NCBI GenBank assembly: GCA_026984795.1
Contig: JALSRK010000015.1
Span: 1 to 64,000 of the forward strand
DNA length: 64,000 nucleotides
DNA from: Solibacteraceae bacterium
Lineage (GTDB): Bacteria; Acidobacteriota; Terriglobia; Bryobacterales; Bryobacteraceae
Direction of reading: 5' to 3'
Positions 42,599 through 50,811 of this stretch are shown here, in pieces; the stretch's first letter is position 1, and every line of letters starts with the position of its first letter. The notes beneath the pieces are model-generated. The model saw only the letters and a list, made by a program, of their open reading frames with translations, was not told where the DNA came from and ran no database searches. A program made the translations under genes and the position numbers.

Positions 42599-44330
42599 GG
42601 ACCGGGATTGGTGGCGGCGGGTCGAGGAAGTCTTCGCCGGCGCCTTGGATCTGCCCGAGGCGGACCGAGCCGCCTACCTCGAAAAAGCCTGCGCGGGTGA
42701 CGCGACGCTGCAGGCAGAAGTGCAGTCCTTGCTCCGGTACGAAACAGTTTCCCAGGAAGGGCTGGACCGCGTGGTTGCGGAAGCCGCCGCGACCTACGCC
42801 TCCGAGCGTGCGTCGGACAACGAGGTGAGTTCCGACCTCGGACTGAGAGTCGGGCGGTTCCAGATCGTGCGGGAGCTGGCCCGGGGCGGGATGGGCGTGG
42901 TGTACCTCGGCGTCCGGACCGACTCGGATTATGCCCAGGTGGTAGCGATCAAGCTGATCCGCAGCGGGCTTCGCTCGGACCGGTTCGTACGCCGCTTCCG
43001 GGCGGAGAAGCAGTTTCTCGCCTCCCTCCACCACCCGAACATCGCCATGATCCTGGACGGGGGCTCCACTCCGGATGGGCGCCCCTACATCGTCCTCGAA
43101 TACATCGAGGGGGATCCGATCACCTCGTACTGCCGCCAAAGGAAGCTGGACCTTTCCGCACGGGTGCAGCTCATGGAGACCGTCTCGAAGGCGGTAGGCT
43201 ACGCCCACCGGCACCGGGTGCTGCATCGGGACTTGAAACCGGAGAATATCCTCGTCACCCGGGAGGAAGTGGTGAAGCTGGTGGACTTCGGGATTGCCAA
43301 GCTCCTCGAGCCGGACTCCGAACATGCCCGCCAGACCACCAGCAGCTTCCGCTTCCTGACACCGGCCTACGCCAGCCCGGAACAAATCGCCGGCAAACCT
43401 GTCTCGCCGCCGAGCGACGTGTACTCCCTTGGAATCATCCTGTATGAGGTCCTCACCGGCCGGCACCCGTGGGAGGAGTTCCGCAGTACGCCTTACAAAC
43501 TTTTCATGGAAGCCAACCGGAAAACACCTCCGCCGCCGAGCCGCTCGCCCGGCGGCGACCCGGAACTGAAGCGGCGCATCGATTCGGATCTGGACAAGGT
43601 GGTATTGAAGGCGATGGCCCGCGATCCCTCCGAGCGGTATGCGACAGCTCAAGAGCTGGCGGCCGATCTGGAGCGCTGGCGGCTTCAGATGCCGGTCTCG
43701 GTCGGCGAGCATGGCCGGCTGTCGCGCTTCTGGCGTACGGTGCGGAAGAACCCGGTGGCGAGCGGAGCGATAGCGGTGGCGGTGTTGCTCGCGGCCGCCT
43801 TGGCGGGCGTGATCTGGCGTCAGGCGGCCGTCGAGCGCCGGTGGCGGGCGTCAACCTACCCGGAATTGGCCCGGGCGAGAGACTTCATGGCCAAGCAACT
43901 GGCCGCCGGCGGGGATGTAAGAGCGGCGGCCGATTCGTTCGCCGACTGTCTCCGTTATTTGCGACAGGCCGCCGAAGCCGGGGCTGCGGACAGCGCACTC
44001 GACCCACTGAAAGCGCAGTGTTCCACCGGCGCCGCCTGGGCGGCCCTCCGCCAGGATCAGGCCGAAAAGGCGGCCGCCCTGGCAGCCAGTGCGGTGGAGA
44101 CGGCGCGAAGCATCGGACAACCGGCATTACTGGCGGCGGCGTTGTTCGCCGACGGCGATGCCCGAAGCCGCCGTGGAGACGTCAGCGGCGCCGACGAACG
44201 ATACCGGGAAGCCTGCAACGTGGTGGCGCCTGGAATGGACCTGTCGCTCGCTTCGCCCACGCCGCAGACGGCCGAACAGTGGCTGGAGTTCTGCCGGGAA
44301 GTCCCACCCACCGAGACGCCAACCCGGTGA
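42582..44330 (+). CDS. Transmembrane Ser/Thr protein kinase (PknB-like)
   Basis: Residues 1-80 form an N-terminal acidic extension. Residues 92-360 are a Hanks-type kinase (ARGGMGVVYLG, catalytic HRDLKPEN with His 215 and Asp 217, DFG Asp 235, YASPEQIAG in the activation segment). One membrane helix lies near residues 395-413 and a helical, TPR-like exterior domain follows. GTG 42582 with GGGAGG upstream is the start, overlapping the sigma gene by 17 bp. This strict coupling suggests the kinase signals to the sigma factor. Confidence 0.93.
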   Translation: MAETVEDRDWWRRVEEVFAGALDLPEADRAAYLEKACAGDATLQAEVQSLLRYETVSQEGLDRVVAEAAATYASERASDNEVSSDLGLRVGRFQIVRELARGGMGVVYLGVRTDSDYAQVVAIKLIRSGLRSDRFVRRFRAEKQFLASLHHPNIAMILDGGSTPDGRPYIVLEYIEGDPITSYCRQRKLDLSARVQLMETVSKAVGYAHRHRVLHRDLKPENILVTREEVVKLVDFGIAKLLEPDSEHARQTTSSFRFLTPAYASPEQIAGKPVSPPSDVYSLGIILYEVLTGRHPWEEFRSTPYKLFMEANRKTPPPPSRSPGGDPELKRRIDSDLDKVVLKAMARDPSERYATAQELAADLERWRLQMPVSVGEHGRLSRFWRTVRKNPVASGAIAVAVLLAAALAGVIWRQAAVERRWRASTYPELARARDFMAKQLAAGGDVRAAADSFADCLRYLRQAAEAGAADSALDPLKAQCSTGAAWAALRQDQAEKAAALAASAVETARSIGQPALLAAALFADGDARSRRGDVSGADERYREACNVVAPGMDLSLASPTPQTAEQWLEFCREVPPTETPTR

Positions 44331-44343
44331 GAGACCCGCGGCC

Positions 44344-45333
44344 TCAGATCTCCCACCGCCAGAGGTTGACCGCGGCCGTGTAACCGGCGCCGACGGCCGC
44401 GAACAGGACGATATCCCCTTTTTTCAACTTGCCCGCCGAGACGGCGTCGCGAGTGGCCAGCGGGATCGTGGCCGCGGTCGTGTTGCCGTAACGGTCGATG
44501 TTGATGATAGTCCGCTCAGGCGGGATGCCGAGCCGGTCGGCCGTGGCAGTGATGATCCGCTTGTTGGCCTGGTGAGGGATGAATGCCGCGACGTCGGCGG
44601 CGCTCAGGCCGTTCTTCTCGAGCAACGTTCGGCAGGTGTCATACATCGTGCGGACAGCGTACTTGAAGACCTGTTGGCCGTCCTGATGGACATAGTGCAG
44701 GCGGCGGCGCACGGTCTCGTCGCTGGCGGGCAGGCGGCTGCCGCCGGCGGGCATCTTCAGGAAATCCCCACCGGAGCCGTCAATCAGATTGTAGGCGTCC
44801 ATGAAACCGGTTTCCCCGTCGCCCGCAGGCTCAATGACCATCGCCCCGGCGGCATCCCCGAACAGGACACAGGTGGCCCGGTCCTCGTAATCCACGATGC
44901 GGGACATCGTATCGGCGCCGATGACCAGGACCCGGCCGTAGGAGCCGGACCCCACCAGATTTGCGGCCGTCGTCAACCCATAGAGAAATCCGGAGCAGGC
45001 CGCCACGAGGTCGAAACCCCACGCGCCCGGTATGCCCAACCGGTTCTGCACCAGGCAGGCCGTGGAAGGAAACAGCATGTCGGGGGTGACGGTGCAAACG
45101 ATGACCACATCGATGTCCGACGGCGCCAGGCCCCGGTTCTCGAGCGCCTGGCGGGCCGCCTCGTAAGCCATGTCGGAAGTGGCGACGTCCTTGTCGGCGA
45201 TGTGGCGGACGCGGATGCCGGTGCGTTCGACGATCCACTGGTCGCTGGTTTGCACCATATTCTCGAGATCTTCGTTGGTAAGCACCGCCGGCGGCACGTA
45301 GCAACCCACGGCGCTGATCTTGGCTCTGCGCAA
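44344..45333 (-). CDS. fabH: 3-oxoacyl-ACP synthase III
   Basis: FabH condenses acetyl-CoA or another primer with malonyl-ACP to begin fatty acid synthesis. In 329 residues the Cys-His-Asn triad is present: Cys 113 in VAACSGFLYG, His in FIPHQANKRI and Asn in YGNTTAATIP. TTG 45333 is the start, with AGGAGGT five bases upstream. No other fab gene is adjacent (plsX, fabD and acpP, common partners, are absent). Confidence 0.95.
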   Translation of the reverse strand: MRRAKISAVGCYVPPAVLTNEDLENMVQTSDQWIVERTGIRVRHIADKDVATSDMAYEAARQALENRGLAPSDIDVVIVCTVTPDMLFPSTACLVQNRLGIPGAWGFDLVAACSGFLYGLTTAANLVGSGSYGRVLVIGADTMSRIVDYEDRATCVLFGDAAGAMVIEPAGDGETGFMDAYNLIDGSGGDFLKMPAGGSRLPASDETVRRRLHYVHQDGQQVFKYAVRTMYDTCRTLLEKNGLSAADVAAFIPHQANKRIITATADRLGIPPERTIINIDRYGNTTAATIPLATRDAVSAGKLKKGDIVLFAAVGAGYTAAVNLWRWEI

Positions 45334-45384
45334 ATAACCTCCTGATGAGTTCGGGTGTGGAACGAAACCGTAAACTTCCTTGAT

Positions 45385-46110
45385 ATGTTAAATTTGGACG
45401 AAATGCAAGCCGACGCTCCCAAGGGAAGCGCCGAAGTGGAGGCGATCTGCCGCGATCTCTACGCCCGGCTTCGGCCCGGGGAGCCGACGCCGGTCTTCCG
45501 TGTTGAGTTCGGCCGCTTCGCCGGGGCCAACCATTTCATCCGCCGCCGCGACGGCCAAGTCCGCGTCCGGATCTCCGATCTCTTCGCCGCCGCGCCCCGC
45601 CCGGTACTGGAGTCGCTCGTCTTCATCCTGCTCGCCAAACTGCTGCGTGAACCCGTGCCGGTAGAGTGCCGGCGGCGGTACCGGGATTACCTGAACCGGG
45701 AGGAGGTCCAGCGGCGCCTGCACCAGATCCGCGCCGAACGGGGCCGCAAACGGTTGGGATCGGCGTCGGGCCGCTATTACGACCTGGAGGCGCTGTTTGA
45801 CCGGCTCAACGACCGCTACTTCGGTGGATCGGTTCCCCAGCCGCGTCTCGGGTGGAGCCGCAAAGCCTCCCGGCGGCGGCTGGGGCATTACGATGCAGCC
45901 CACCAGACGATCGTCATAAGCTCCGCTCTCGATGGGGCCGCGGTGCCCGAGTTCGTGATCGAATACGTCCTGTATCACGAAATGCTCCACATCATCCATC
46001 CTGTGCGGCGGAACGGAACCAGCCGCGCAATCCACACGAAAGAGTTCAAAGAGGCGGAGCGCCGTTTTCCGAAGCTTGCCGAAGCTCGGGAATGGCTCAA
46101 GCGCCTCTAG
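45385..46110 (+). CDS. SprT-like zinc metalloprotease domain protein
   Basis: The protein (about 241 residues) ends in a SprT-like domain: YYDLEALFDRLNDRYFGG, then LGWSRKASRRRLGHYD, and the zinc site YHEMLHIIHP with HExxH, followed by HTKEFKEAERRFP. SprT/Spartan-like proteases cleave proteins, in eukaryotes DNA-protein crosslinks. No signal peptide. Start is uncertain: ATG 45385, ATG 45403 (weak GGA upstream) or GTG 45355. It is divergent from fabH. Confidence 0.83.
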   Translation: MLNLDEMQADAPKGSAEVEAICRDLYARLRPGEPTPVFRVEFGRFAGANHFIRRRDGQVRVRISDLFAAAPRPVLESLVFILLAKLLREPVPVECRRRYRDYLNREEVQRRLHQIRAERGRKRLGSASGRYYDLEALFDRLNDRYFGGSVPQPRLGWSRKASRRRLGHYDAAHQTIVISSALDGAAVPEFVIEYVLYHEMLHIIHPVRRNGTSRAIHTKEFKEAERRFPKLAEAREWLKRL

Positions 46111-46117
46111 GAGCGCA

Positions 46118-46897
46118 ATGGGCGTACACCGATTTCTCGTGTGGGCAGTGCTGCCCTTTTCTGCGGCCGGCGCAGAGGGAAGAGTTGCGGCTCCGCCGGA
46201 CACTTCGCTTTACGCCGCCGTGCTCAGCCGGTATGTCAGAGCTGATGGCCAGGTGGACTACGCGGATTTGCGGGCGCACATCGAAGCACTCGACCGGTTC
46301 GTCGGCCAGATCGCCCGCGTGAGCCCGATTTCGGCGCCGGACCGCTTCCCGAGCCGCGAGGCGCGCCTGGCCTATTGGATCAATACTTACAACGCACTCG
46401 TGCTATGGGCCTTCGCCAGGGAATACCCGGAAAAACGGATGCGGCTGAAGGGGCTCATCGGCCGCGCCCTGTTCTTCTACCGGAGGAAGTTTCTCGTGGG
46501 GGGCGCCAAGCTGAGCCTGGCGGCGATCGAGAACCGGATCATCCGCCAGCAGTTCCGGGAACCCCGGATCCATTTCGCTTTGGTGTGCGCGTCAGCCAGT
46601 TGTCCGCACCTGTCGCGGACGCCGTACACGGCCGCGAACCTGCAAGTGCTCCTCGAGGCTGAGACCCGGCGCTTTCTGAACGAGGACCGGAACGTGAGGA
46701 TCGACCGGGATTCGCGCACGGTGACTCTCTCGAGGCTCTTCGACTGGTATGCGAAGGACTTCGGCGGGACACGAGAGGCGGTTCTCGGGTTCGTCGCCCG
46801 TTACCGTCTGGCAGGGGAGATCCTCAAGACAGGAAAATGGAGGATCCGATACTTCCCCTACGATTGGTCGCCCAACGACATACCGGATCCTCGCTGA
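46118..46897 (+). CDS. Secreted DUF547 protein
   Basis: The 259-residue precursor has a signal peptide (MGVHRFLVWAVLPFSAAGA) and a DUF547 domain (LAYWINTYNALVLWAF, ENRIIRQQFREPRIHFALVC, then ASCPHLSRTPYTA). DUF547 has a papain-like or thiol-hydrolase-related fold with a conserved Cys-His pair (VCASASCPHL). Its substrate is unknown. AGGAG lies four bases before ATG 46118, and it starts seven bases after the SprT-like gene. Confidence 0.87.
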   Translation: MGVHRFLVWAVLPFSAAGAEGRVAAPPDTSLYAAVLSRYVRADGQVDYADLRAHIEALDRFVGQIARVSPISAPDRFPSREARLAYWINTYNALVLWAFAREYPEKRMRLKGLIGRALFFYRRKFLVGGAKLSLAAIENRIIRQQFREPRIHFALVCASASCPHLSRTPYTAANLQVLLEAETRRFLNEDRNVRIDRDSRTVTLSRLFDWYAKDFGGTREAVLGFVARYRLAGEILKTGKWRIRYFPYDWSPNDIPDPR

Positions 46898-46928
46898 CCA
46901 GCCCTGAGCGGGCGCCGGAGATGAGTTG

Positions 46929-47471
46929 TCAGGTCCCAGCCGTCAGCCGGACTGGGGCCGCCGGACGCAAGACCGAAGACACGGTCATCCGGGCGTCTTC
47001 GAGGATCGCGAGCAGGCCGCCGACCTCTACCTTGCCCACGCCAAGCGCGTAGAGCTCCAGCCGGGCCCTGGCCATCAGCCAGGCCGAAAAGAAGGTGATC
47101 TTCTGCCGCAGCAGGACGCCACCGATATCCGGAGCTCCCTGCGGAGCCTGCACCACCATCAGGCGCAGAGCGTAGTGCAGCCGGTTGAAGTCCCGGGCCA
47201 GATTCCGGAGGTACAGCCGGAACGCGCGGCAGCGGCTGGCACGCAGCTGCCGGTCCATGCCGGGACGGAACCCAGGCTGCGATTTCAAGAACGCGATGTC
47301 CTCTTCGTTAAGCAATCTCTCCATCGGACGATAGGCCGACACCGAGAATTCCTTCAACCAGGCCGGGTCAACCCCGCGGACCTGCGTCGAGGAGAGAACT
47401 TTCCAGATGAGCGCAACAACCGCCAAGAGCAACAGGGCGGCGGTAGCGCCCGCACCCACGACCACATTCAT
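46929..47471 (-). CDS. Hypothetical membrane-anchored protein, 180 aa
   Basis: A single N-terminal membrane helix (about residues 5-26) precedes a helical soluble part rich in Arg and Leu (SRCRAFRLYLRNLARDFNRL). No family recognised. AGGAGG lies about ten bases before ATG 47471. It is downstream of the seven-helix membrane protein gene on the same strand (107 bp gap) and may belong to the module described at 47579-50042. Confidence 0.72.
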   Translation of the reverse strand: MNVVVGAGATAALLLLAVVALIWKVLSSTQVRGVDPAWLKEFSVSAYRPMERLLNEEDIAFLKSQPGFRPGMDRQLRASRCRAFRLYLRNLARDFNRLHYALRLMVVQAPQGAPDIGGVLLRQKITFFSAWLMARARLELYALGVGKVEVGGLLAILEDARMTVSSVLRPAAPVRLTAGT

Positions 47472-47578
47472 GCTTGAAGCTACCTCCTGGGTCTGCTCTC
47501 TTGAGAAGCATAACCGATATGCGGGAAATTTGCAATGAGACGGTGACGGAAAACCGCCGATTCAGCGGAATTAGGAGC

Positions 47579-48343
47579 CTATTTCTTGGCCGCGCGCAGC
47601 AGCGCAGTGTTGATCGTATCCAGTTGAGCTACAAGGCGATCCTGCGTCTCCCGGCTCCAGCGCTGGCCGAGGATGTAAGTCGTGCGCTCCCCCCTCGGGG
47701 AGAGAAAAATGCACCAAGCCGCCACGCAAAACACGTAGACGCCCATGTGGGCGACGCTCAGCACCCGGGTCAGGCCGGCTCCCCCGACGTTGCGGAACAA
47801 CAGCAAAAGGGCCTGGCTGGCGAAAAACAAACCGAAGACAATTGTATGCAGAACGGTGTTTCGAGGCAGGGGCACAGGGAACCAGAGCAGAAACCCGGTG
47901 ATGACGAGCAAGAAGAAAAGGAGAGCGGAGTATAGGATCCGCTGAAAGACCCTCATGTAGAGGAGGACGGGATAGGGGTCCAGTGAGCCGGAAACGTCTG
48001 GGTAGACGGTGACCGCAGCGGCGATCAGGGACACCGCCAAGGCGAAGGAGATCGCCCAGCGTCCGAGTTTCCCGAGCCCGGAATACCGCTCCAGGACGAG
48101 TGCATACACCTCGAGAACAGCCAGGACATAGCAGATAGCGAGGAGGGGGACAGAAACGAGGTATACCCAACCGTAGGCGTTCGTCCGGGGCTTGATCAGG
48201 GATAAGACGAGGGCCTGCAGAACCTCGGCGAGAACAACAAAAGTAAAACACCGGTATCGCCGCCACAAACCGGTGTGCCAAAGTCGCAAGAGCAAGACGA
48301 CAAGGCTCAGGGAGGCTGTAATCCACAGCCAGCGGTTCATCAT
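47579..48343 (-). CDS. Hypothetical seven-helix integral membrane protein
   Basis: The 254-residue protein shows about seven hydrophobic helices evenly spread (for example WLWITASLSLVVLLLRLW, WVYLVSVPLLAICYVLAVLE, LLFFLLVITGFLLWF) and a soluble C-tail of about 35 residues (RTTYILGQRWSRETQDRLV). I recall many unnamed paralogues of this type in Solibacter-like genomes. The double ATG at 48343/48340 begins the first helix. It lies 115 bp downstream of the small peptide gene on the same strand. Confidence 0.75.
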   Translation of the reverse strand: MMNRWLWITASLSLVVLLLRLWHTGLWRRYRCFTFVVLAEVLQALVLSLIKPRTNAYGWVYLVSVPLLAICYVLAVLEVYALVLERYSGLGKLGRWAISFALAVSLIAAAVTVYPDVSGSLDPYPVLLYMRVFQRILYSALLFFLLVITGFLLWFPVPLPRNTVLHTIVFGLFFASQALLLLFRNVGGAGLTRVLSVAHMGVYVFCVAAWCIFLSPRGERTTYILGQRWSRETQDRLVAQLDTINTALLRAAKK

Positions 48344-48458
48344 GTCGATGCTCAGGACGGCGGCCACTCGGCTCTCCGGCCCGGGTTGGGCTGCCCCATA
48401 TTATCGTCGGCGGCCACCGCCTCTGACAAGCCCCTTGGGGGCGGGAAACGCCAGCGGT

Positions 48459-48629
48459 TCAGAACAGGGCCAGAGGTGAGACCCAGCCGCCACCGCCACC
48501 GCCACCGCCTTTAGTGTCCGGAGGCGGACAGGGGAGGCATTCCGGCCACGGAGCGACCGAAGCCGCGATGAGGCTGGTCGTGGTCACTGCGTGAAACGCA
48601 AGCAAGAGAAAGAGAATCACTTTTTTCAT
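48459..48629 (-). CDS. Small secreted peptide with an octaglycine run, 56 aa
   Basis: The ORF starts at ATG 48629 with GAGGAG about 12 bases upstream. A signal peptide (MKKVILFLLLAFHAVTTTSL) would release a mature peptide of about 33 residues with PECLPCPPPDTK, eight consecutive glycines, then WVSPLALF. The two Cys could form a disulfide. The gene was found outside the usual length cut-offs; signal peptide and ribosome site support it. A palindromic operator-like site shared with the XRE regulator gene lies 100 bp upstream. It may be a signalling or antimicrobial peptide; this is inference. Confidence 0.65.
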   Translation of the reverse strand: MKKVILFLLLAFHAVTTTSLIAASVAPWPECLPCPPPDTKGGGGGGGGWVSPLALF

Positions 48630-48728
48630 CTCGTCAGTTCTCCTCGAAGCGGTGTGATGTCTTTGTCGTGGGTGCGACAGGATCAGGCTAGTAGTAATAG
48701 GAGTCGCGAAACCATAGAGCGGCGGGAA

Positions 48729-48748
48729 CTTTTCGGAAATCAGAACAA
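48729..48748. promoter_or_regulatory. Operator-like palindrome, copy 1
   Basis: CTTTTC, eight bases, GAACAA. Its 13-base core GAAATCAGAACAA (48736-48748) is identical to that of copy 2 on the opposite strand at 50165-50177. It lies between the divergent peptide gene (48629) and the gene at 48845. Confidence 0.65.
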
Positions 48749-48844
48749 GCACTCACCAGAGAAGGAAAGATGGTGTAATATGAATTGCGACGCGAAACGC
48801 AGCCGAGGTCGATCCGAGGCCGTCGTAAATGGAGGCAGCGGCGA

Positions 48845-49303
48845 GTGAAACGGACGGTTCCCAAAGAAAACCTCGATCGCAGCGCAGCCGCCGACCTTTG
48901 GCGGCACACCCTGTCCCAGATCCCTTCCGTGTTCGGCCGACTGGTCTATCTGGCTTCGCTGCGCAACGGCAATACCGACTCCTACGAACACCATGGCTTC
49001 GCGCAGATCTTCGGCCGGGAGATCGCCGAACAGACGCTAAGGCTGAGCCATCGGCAGGCGTTCGCCGAGTGGCTCTGTTTTACGCTCGAAGAACAGAAAG
49101 CGGACCTCGACCTCTATCTGTCGGCCTTATCGGTGGACAAGAAGACGATCGTCGAGGCATGGCTGCGCTTGGCGCCGTACCGGAACCTGGTGCCGAGCAC
49201 GGTGAGGCGGGCGGAGCGGGAGCTGTACCTCGCGGACCTGGAGACGCTGCTCACGCTGCTGAAGAACGAGTACGGCGCCTCCGCGCCTGATCCAGACGCA
49301 TAG
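48845..49303 (+). CDS. Hypothetical cytosolic protein, 152 aa
   Basis: The protein is helical and soluble, with QIPSVFGRLVYLASLRNGNT and CFTLEEQKADLDLYLSAL as the most distinctive parts. Similar unnamed proteins occur beside XRE regulators in Acidobacteriota, as far as I recall. GTG 48845 with TGGAGG nine bases upstream is the best start. TAATAT (48776-48781) may be its -10 element. Its last 53 bases overlap the convergent XRE regulator gene. Confidence 0.75.
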   Translation: MKRTVPKENLDRSAAADLWRHTLSQIPSVFGRLVYLASLRNGNTDSYEHHGFAQIFGREIAEQTLRLSHRQAFAEWLCFTLEEQKADLDLYLSALSVDKKTIVEAWLRLAPYRNLVPSTVRRAERELYLADLETLLTLLKNEYGASAPDPDA

Positions 49304-50042
49304 CTACCCCGGTCACCTGCCCGATGACGTCGATCTCCGCGGGAAAGGCGAACACCTGTGGAACCTGATGGGAGGCCGGATGCGGGAGCACCACGAGCTG
49401 GTCCTCGTCGAGACTGCACCAGCCACACAGGTAGCCGCCCCGGTGTTCGAGAAAGTAGATCGGCCGCTCGAGTTCGCTGCTCCAGCCGCTGCGCTGGATC
49501 TTCCGCTTGGTCTCGTCGATCAGAACCAGGGAACCCGGCAGCAACAGTGGATACATCGTCCAGTCTTCGGTGCCGATGAAGGCGTAGCGGTGGTTGCGCA
49601 AATCCAGCCCGTTGAGGAGCATGAGAGGGAGAGTGCCCCAGCGCTGGATCATGCGGCTGAGGTAAGTCGTTTTGCGCATGTCGAGGCCCGGGTCCAGCGA
49701 AAGCGGCACCTGGATGACGCCGTGCTCCGAGGGCTGGAATCCGATCAGGTGGGTGGTCTCGAGCTGGATGCTGGCCGCGTCGGCCGGCAACTGAGTGAGA
49801 TCCACCGCGTACCACTGTAGGACTTCGACGATATCGAGGCGGTAGATGGCGCAGAGAGAGTACAGCCGGTAGATGTTGGGAACGGTCCCCTTGTTCTCGA
49901 TGTCGGCCAGCCGGCTGAGGGCGATGGCGAACTCGTCGTTCTTGTGACGTTCGGCGATCCGGAGACTGGCCTGTTCGACGTCGCGATAGCGGAGGTTCAG
50001 CCGCTCCCGGGCTTGTTTGAGTTTTCGACCGGCGTCCTCCAT
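49251..50042 (-). CDS. XRE-family transcriptional regulator
   Basis: Residues 5-75 form an XRE-type helix-turn-helix (GRKLKQARERLNLRYRDVEQ, then ALSRLADIENKGTVPNIYRLYSL). The C-terminal 110 residues resemble an S24/LexA-like sheet domain (YPLLLPGSLVLIDETKRKI, YLCGWCSLDEDQLVVLPHP) but I see no Ser-Lys protease dyad, so it is probably a sensor or dimerisation domain. A perfect palindrome (TTGTTC, eight bases, GAACAA) lies 123 bp upstream, and a near copy lies before the peptide gene. Autoregulation plus control of the peptide is likely. Confidence 0.85.
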   Translation of the reverse strand: MEDAGRKLKQARERLNLRYRDVEQASLRIAERHKNDEFAIALSRLADIENKGTVPNIYRLYSLCAIYRLDIVEVLQWYAVDLTQLPADAASIQLETTHLIGFQPSEHGVIQVPLSLDPGLDMRKTTYLSRMIQRWGTLPLMLLNGLDLRNHRYAFIGTEDWTMYPLLLPGSLVLIDETKRKIQRSGWSSELERPIYFLEHRGGYLCGWCSLDEDQLVVLPHPASHQVPQVFAFPAEIDVIGQVTGVAMRLDQARRRRTRSSAA

Positions 50043-50164
50043 GGTATGATTAGCTCCCGGCGGCCGGGAGCCGGAGGCAGAGGTGGTCCTTGCCGGGGCG
50101 AGGCACCCCCTGCCAGTGAATTATACTCGGCGCCGGGGGCGCGGGCAAGTTCCGTCCTCCGATT

Positions 50165-50184
50165 TTGTTCTGATTTCGGAACAA
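50165..50184. promoter_or_regulatory. Operator-like palindrome, copy 2
   Basis: TTGTTC (50165-50170), eight bases, GAACAA (50179-50184): a perfect six-base inverted repeat. It lies between the divergent XRE regulator gene and ubiX, 22 bases before the ubiX start. Confidence 0.68.
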
Positions 50185-50206
50185 GCTTCTTGCGAAGGGG
50201 TGAATT

Positions 50207-50806
50207 TTGAAAATTGTCGTCGGGGTATCCGGAGCGAGCGGTTCGATATATGGTTGGCGCCTGCTCGAAAAGCTCCGCAGGAGGCCGGAGGTAGAGATCC
50301 ACCTGATCCTTACCCGGTTGGGCGAGCGCACCGCGTACCTCGAAATGAGGAAGCGGGCGGCTGATTTCCGGGCCTTGGCCCACTACTGGTATCCGTTGGA
50401 GGACGTCGGCTGCCGACTGGCCAGCGGCTCCTATCCTGTTGATGCCATGGTAGTTGCCCCCTGTTCCGTCCACAGTATGTCGGCCATTGCCCACGGCGTG
50501 ACCTCCAACCTGCTGACCCGGGCTGCCGACGTGACCCTGAAGGAGCGGCGCAAACTGATCCTGATGGTGCGGGAGACGCCGCTGCACCTGGGCCACCTGC
50601 GTACGATGGTCCGGTTGGCGGAGATGGGCGCGATACTAGTACCCCCGATCCCGGGGTTCTATCATCAGCCGCAGACCATCATGGACCTCGTGGACCATTC
50701 CGTGGACCGGGTTCTCGACCTGCTTGGGTTGCCCGACCCCGAAGCGAAGCGCTGGGCCCCGAGTCCGGACGCCGGAGCCGGCGGCGCCGGCGAAGAGCTA
50801 AGCTAG
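50207..50806 (+). CDS. ubiX: Flavin prenyltransferase UbiX
   Basis: UbiX attaches a dimethylallyl group to FMN to make the cofactor of UbiD decarboxylases. In 199 residues it shows GVSGASGS for FMN binding, MVRETPLHLGHLRTM and the conserved PGFYHQPQT. TTG 50207 is the start, with AAGGGGTG upstream. No ubiD gene lies nearby. pheA follows five bases after its stop. A regulatory palindrome lies just upstream, so the XRE regulator may also affect it. Confidence 0.94.
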   Translation: MKIVVGVSGASGSIYGWRLLEKLRRRPEVEIHLILTRLGERTAYLEMRKRAADFRALAHYWYPLEDVGCRLASGSYPVDAMVVAPCSVHSMSAIAHGVTSNLLTRAADVTLKERRKLILMVRETPLHLGHLRTMVRLAEMGAILVPPIPGFYHQPQTIMDLVDHSVDRVLDLLGLPDPEAKRWAPSPDAGAGGAGEELS

Positions 50807-50811
50807 GCCGT

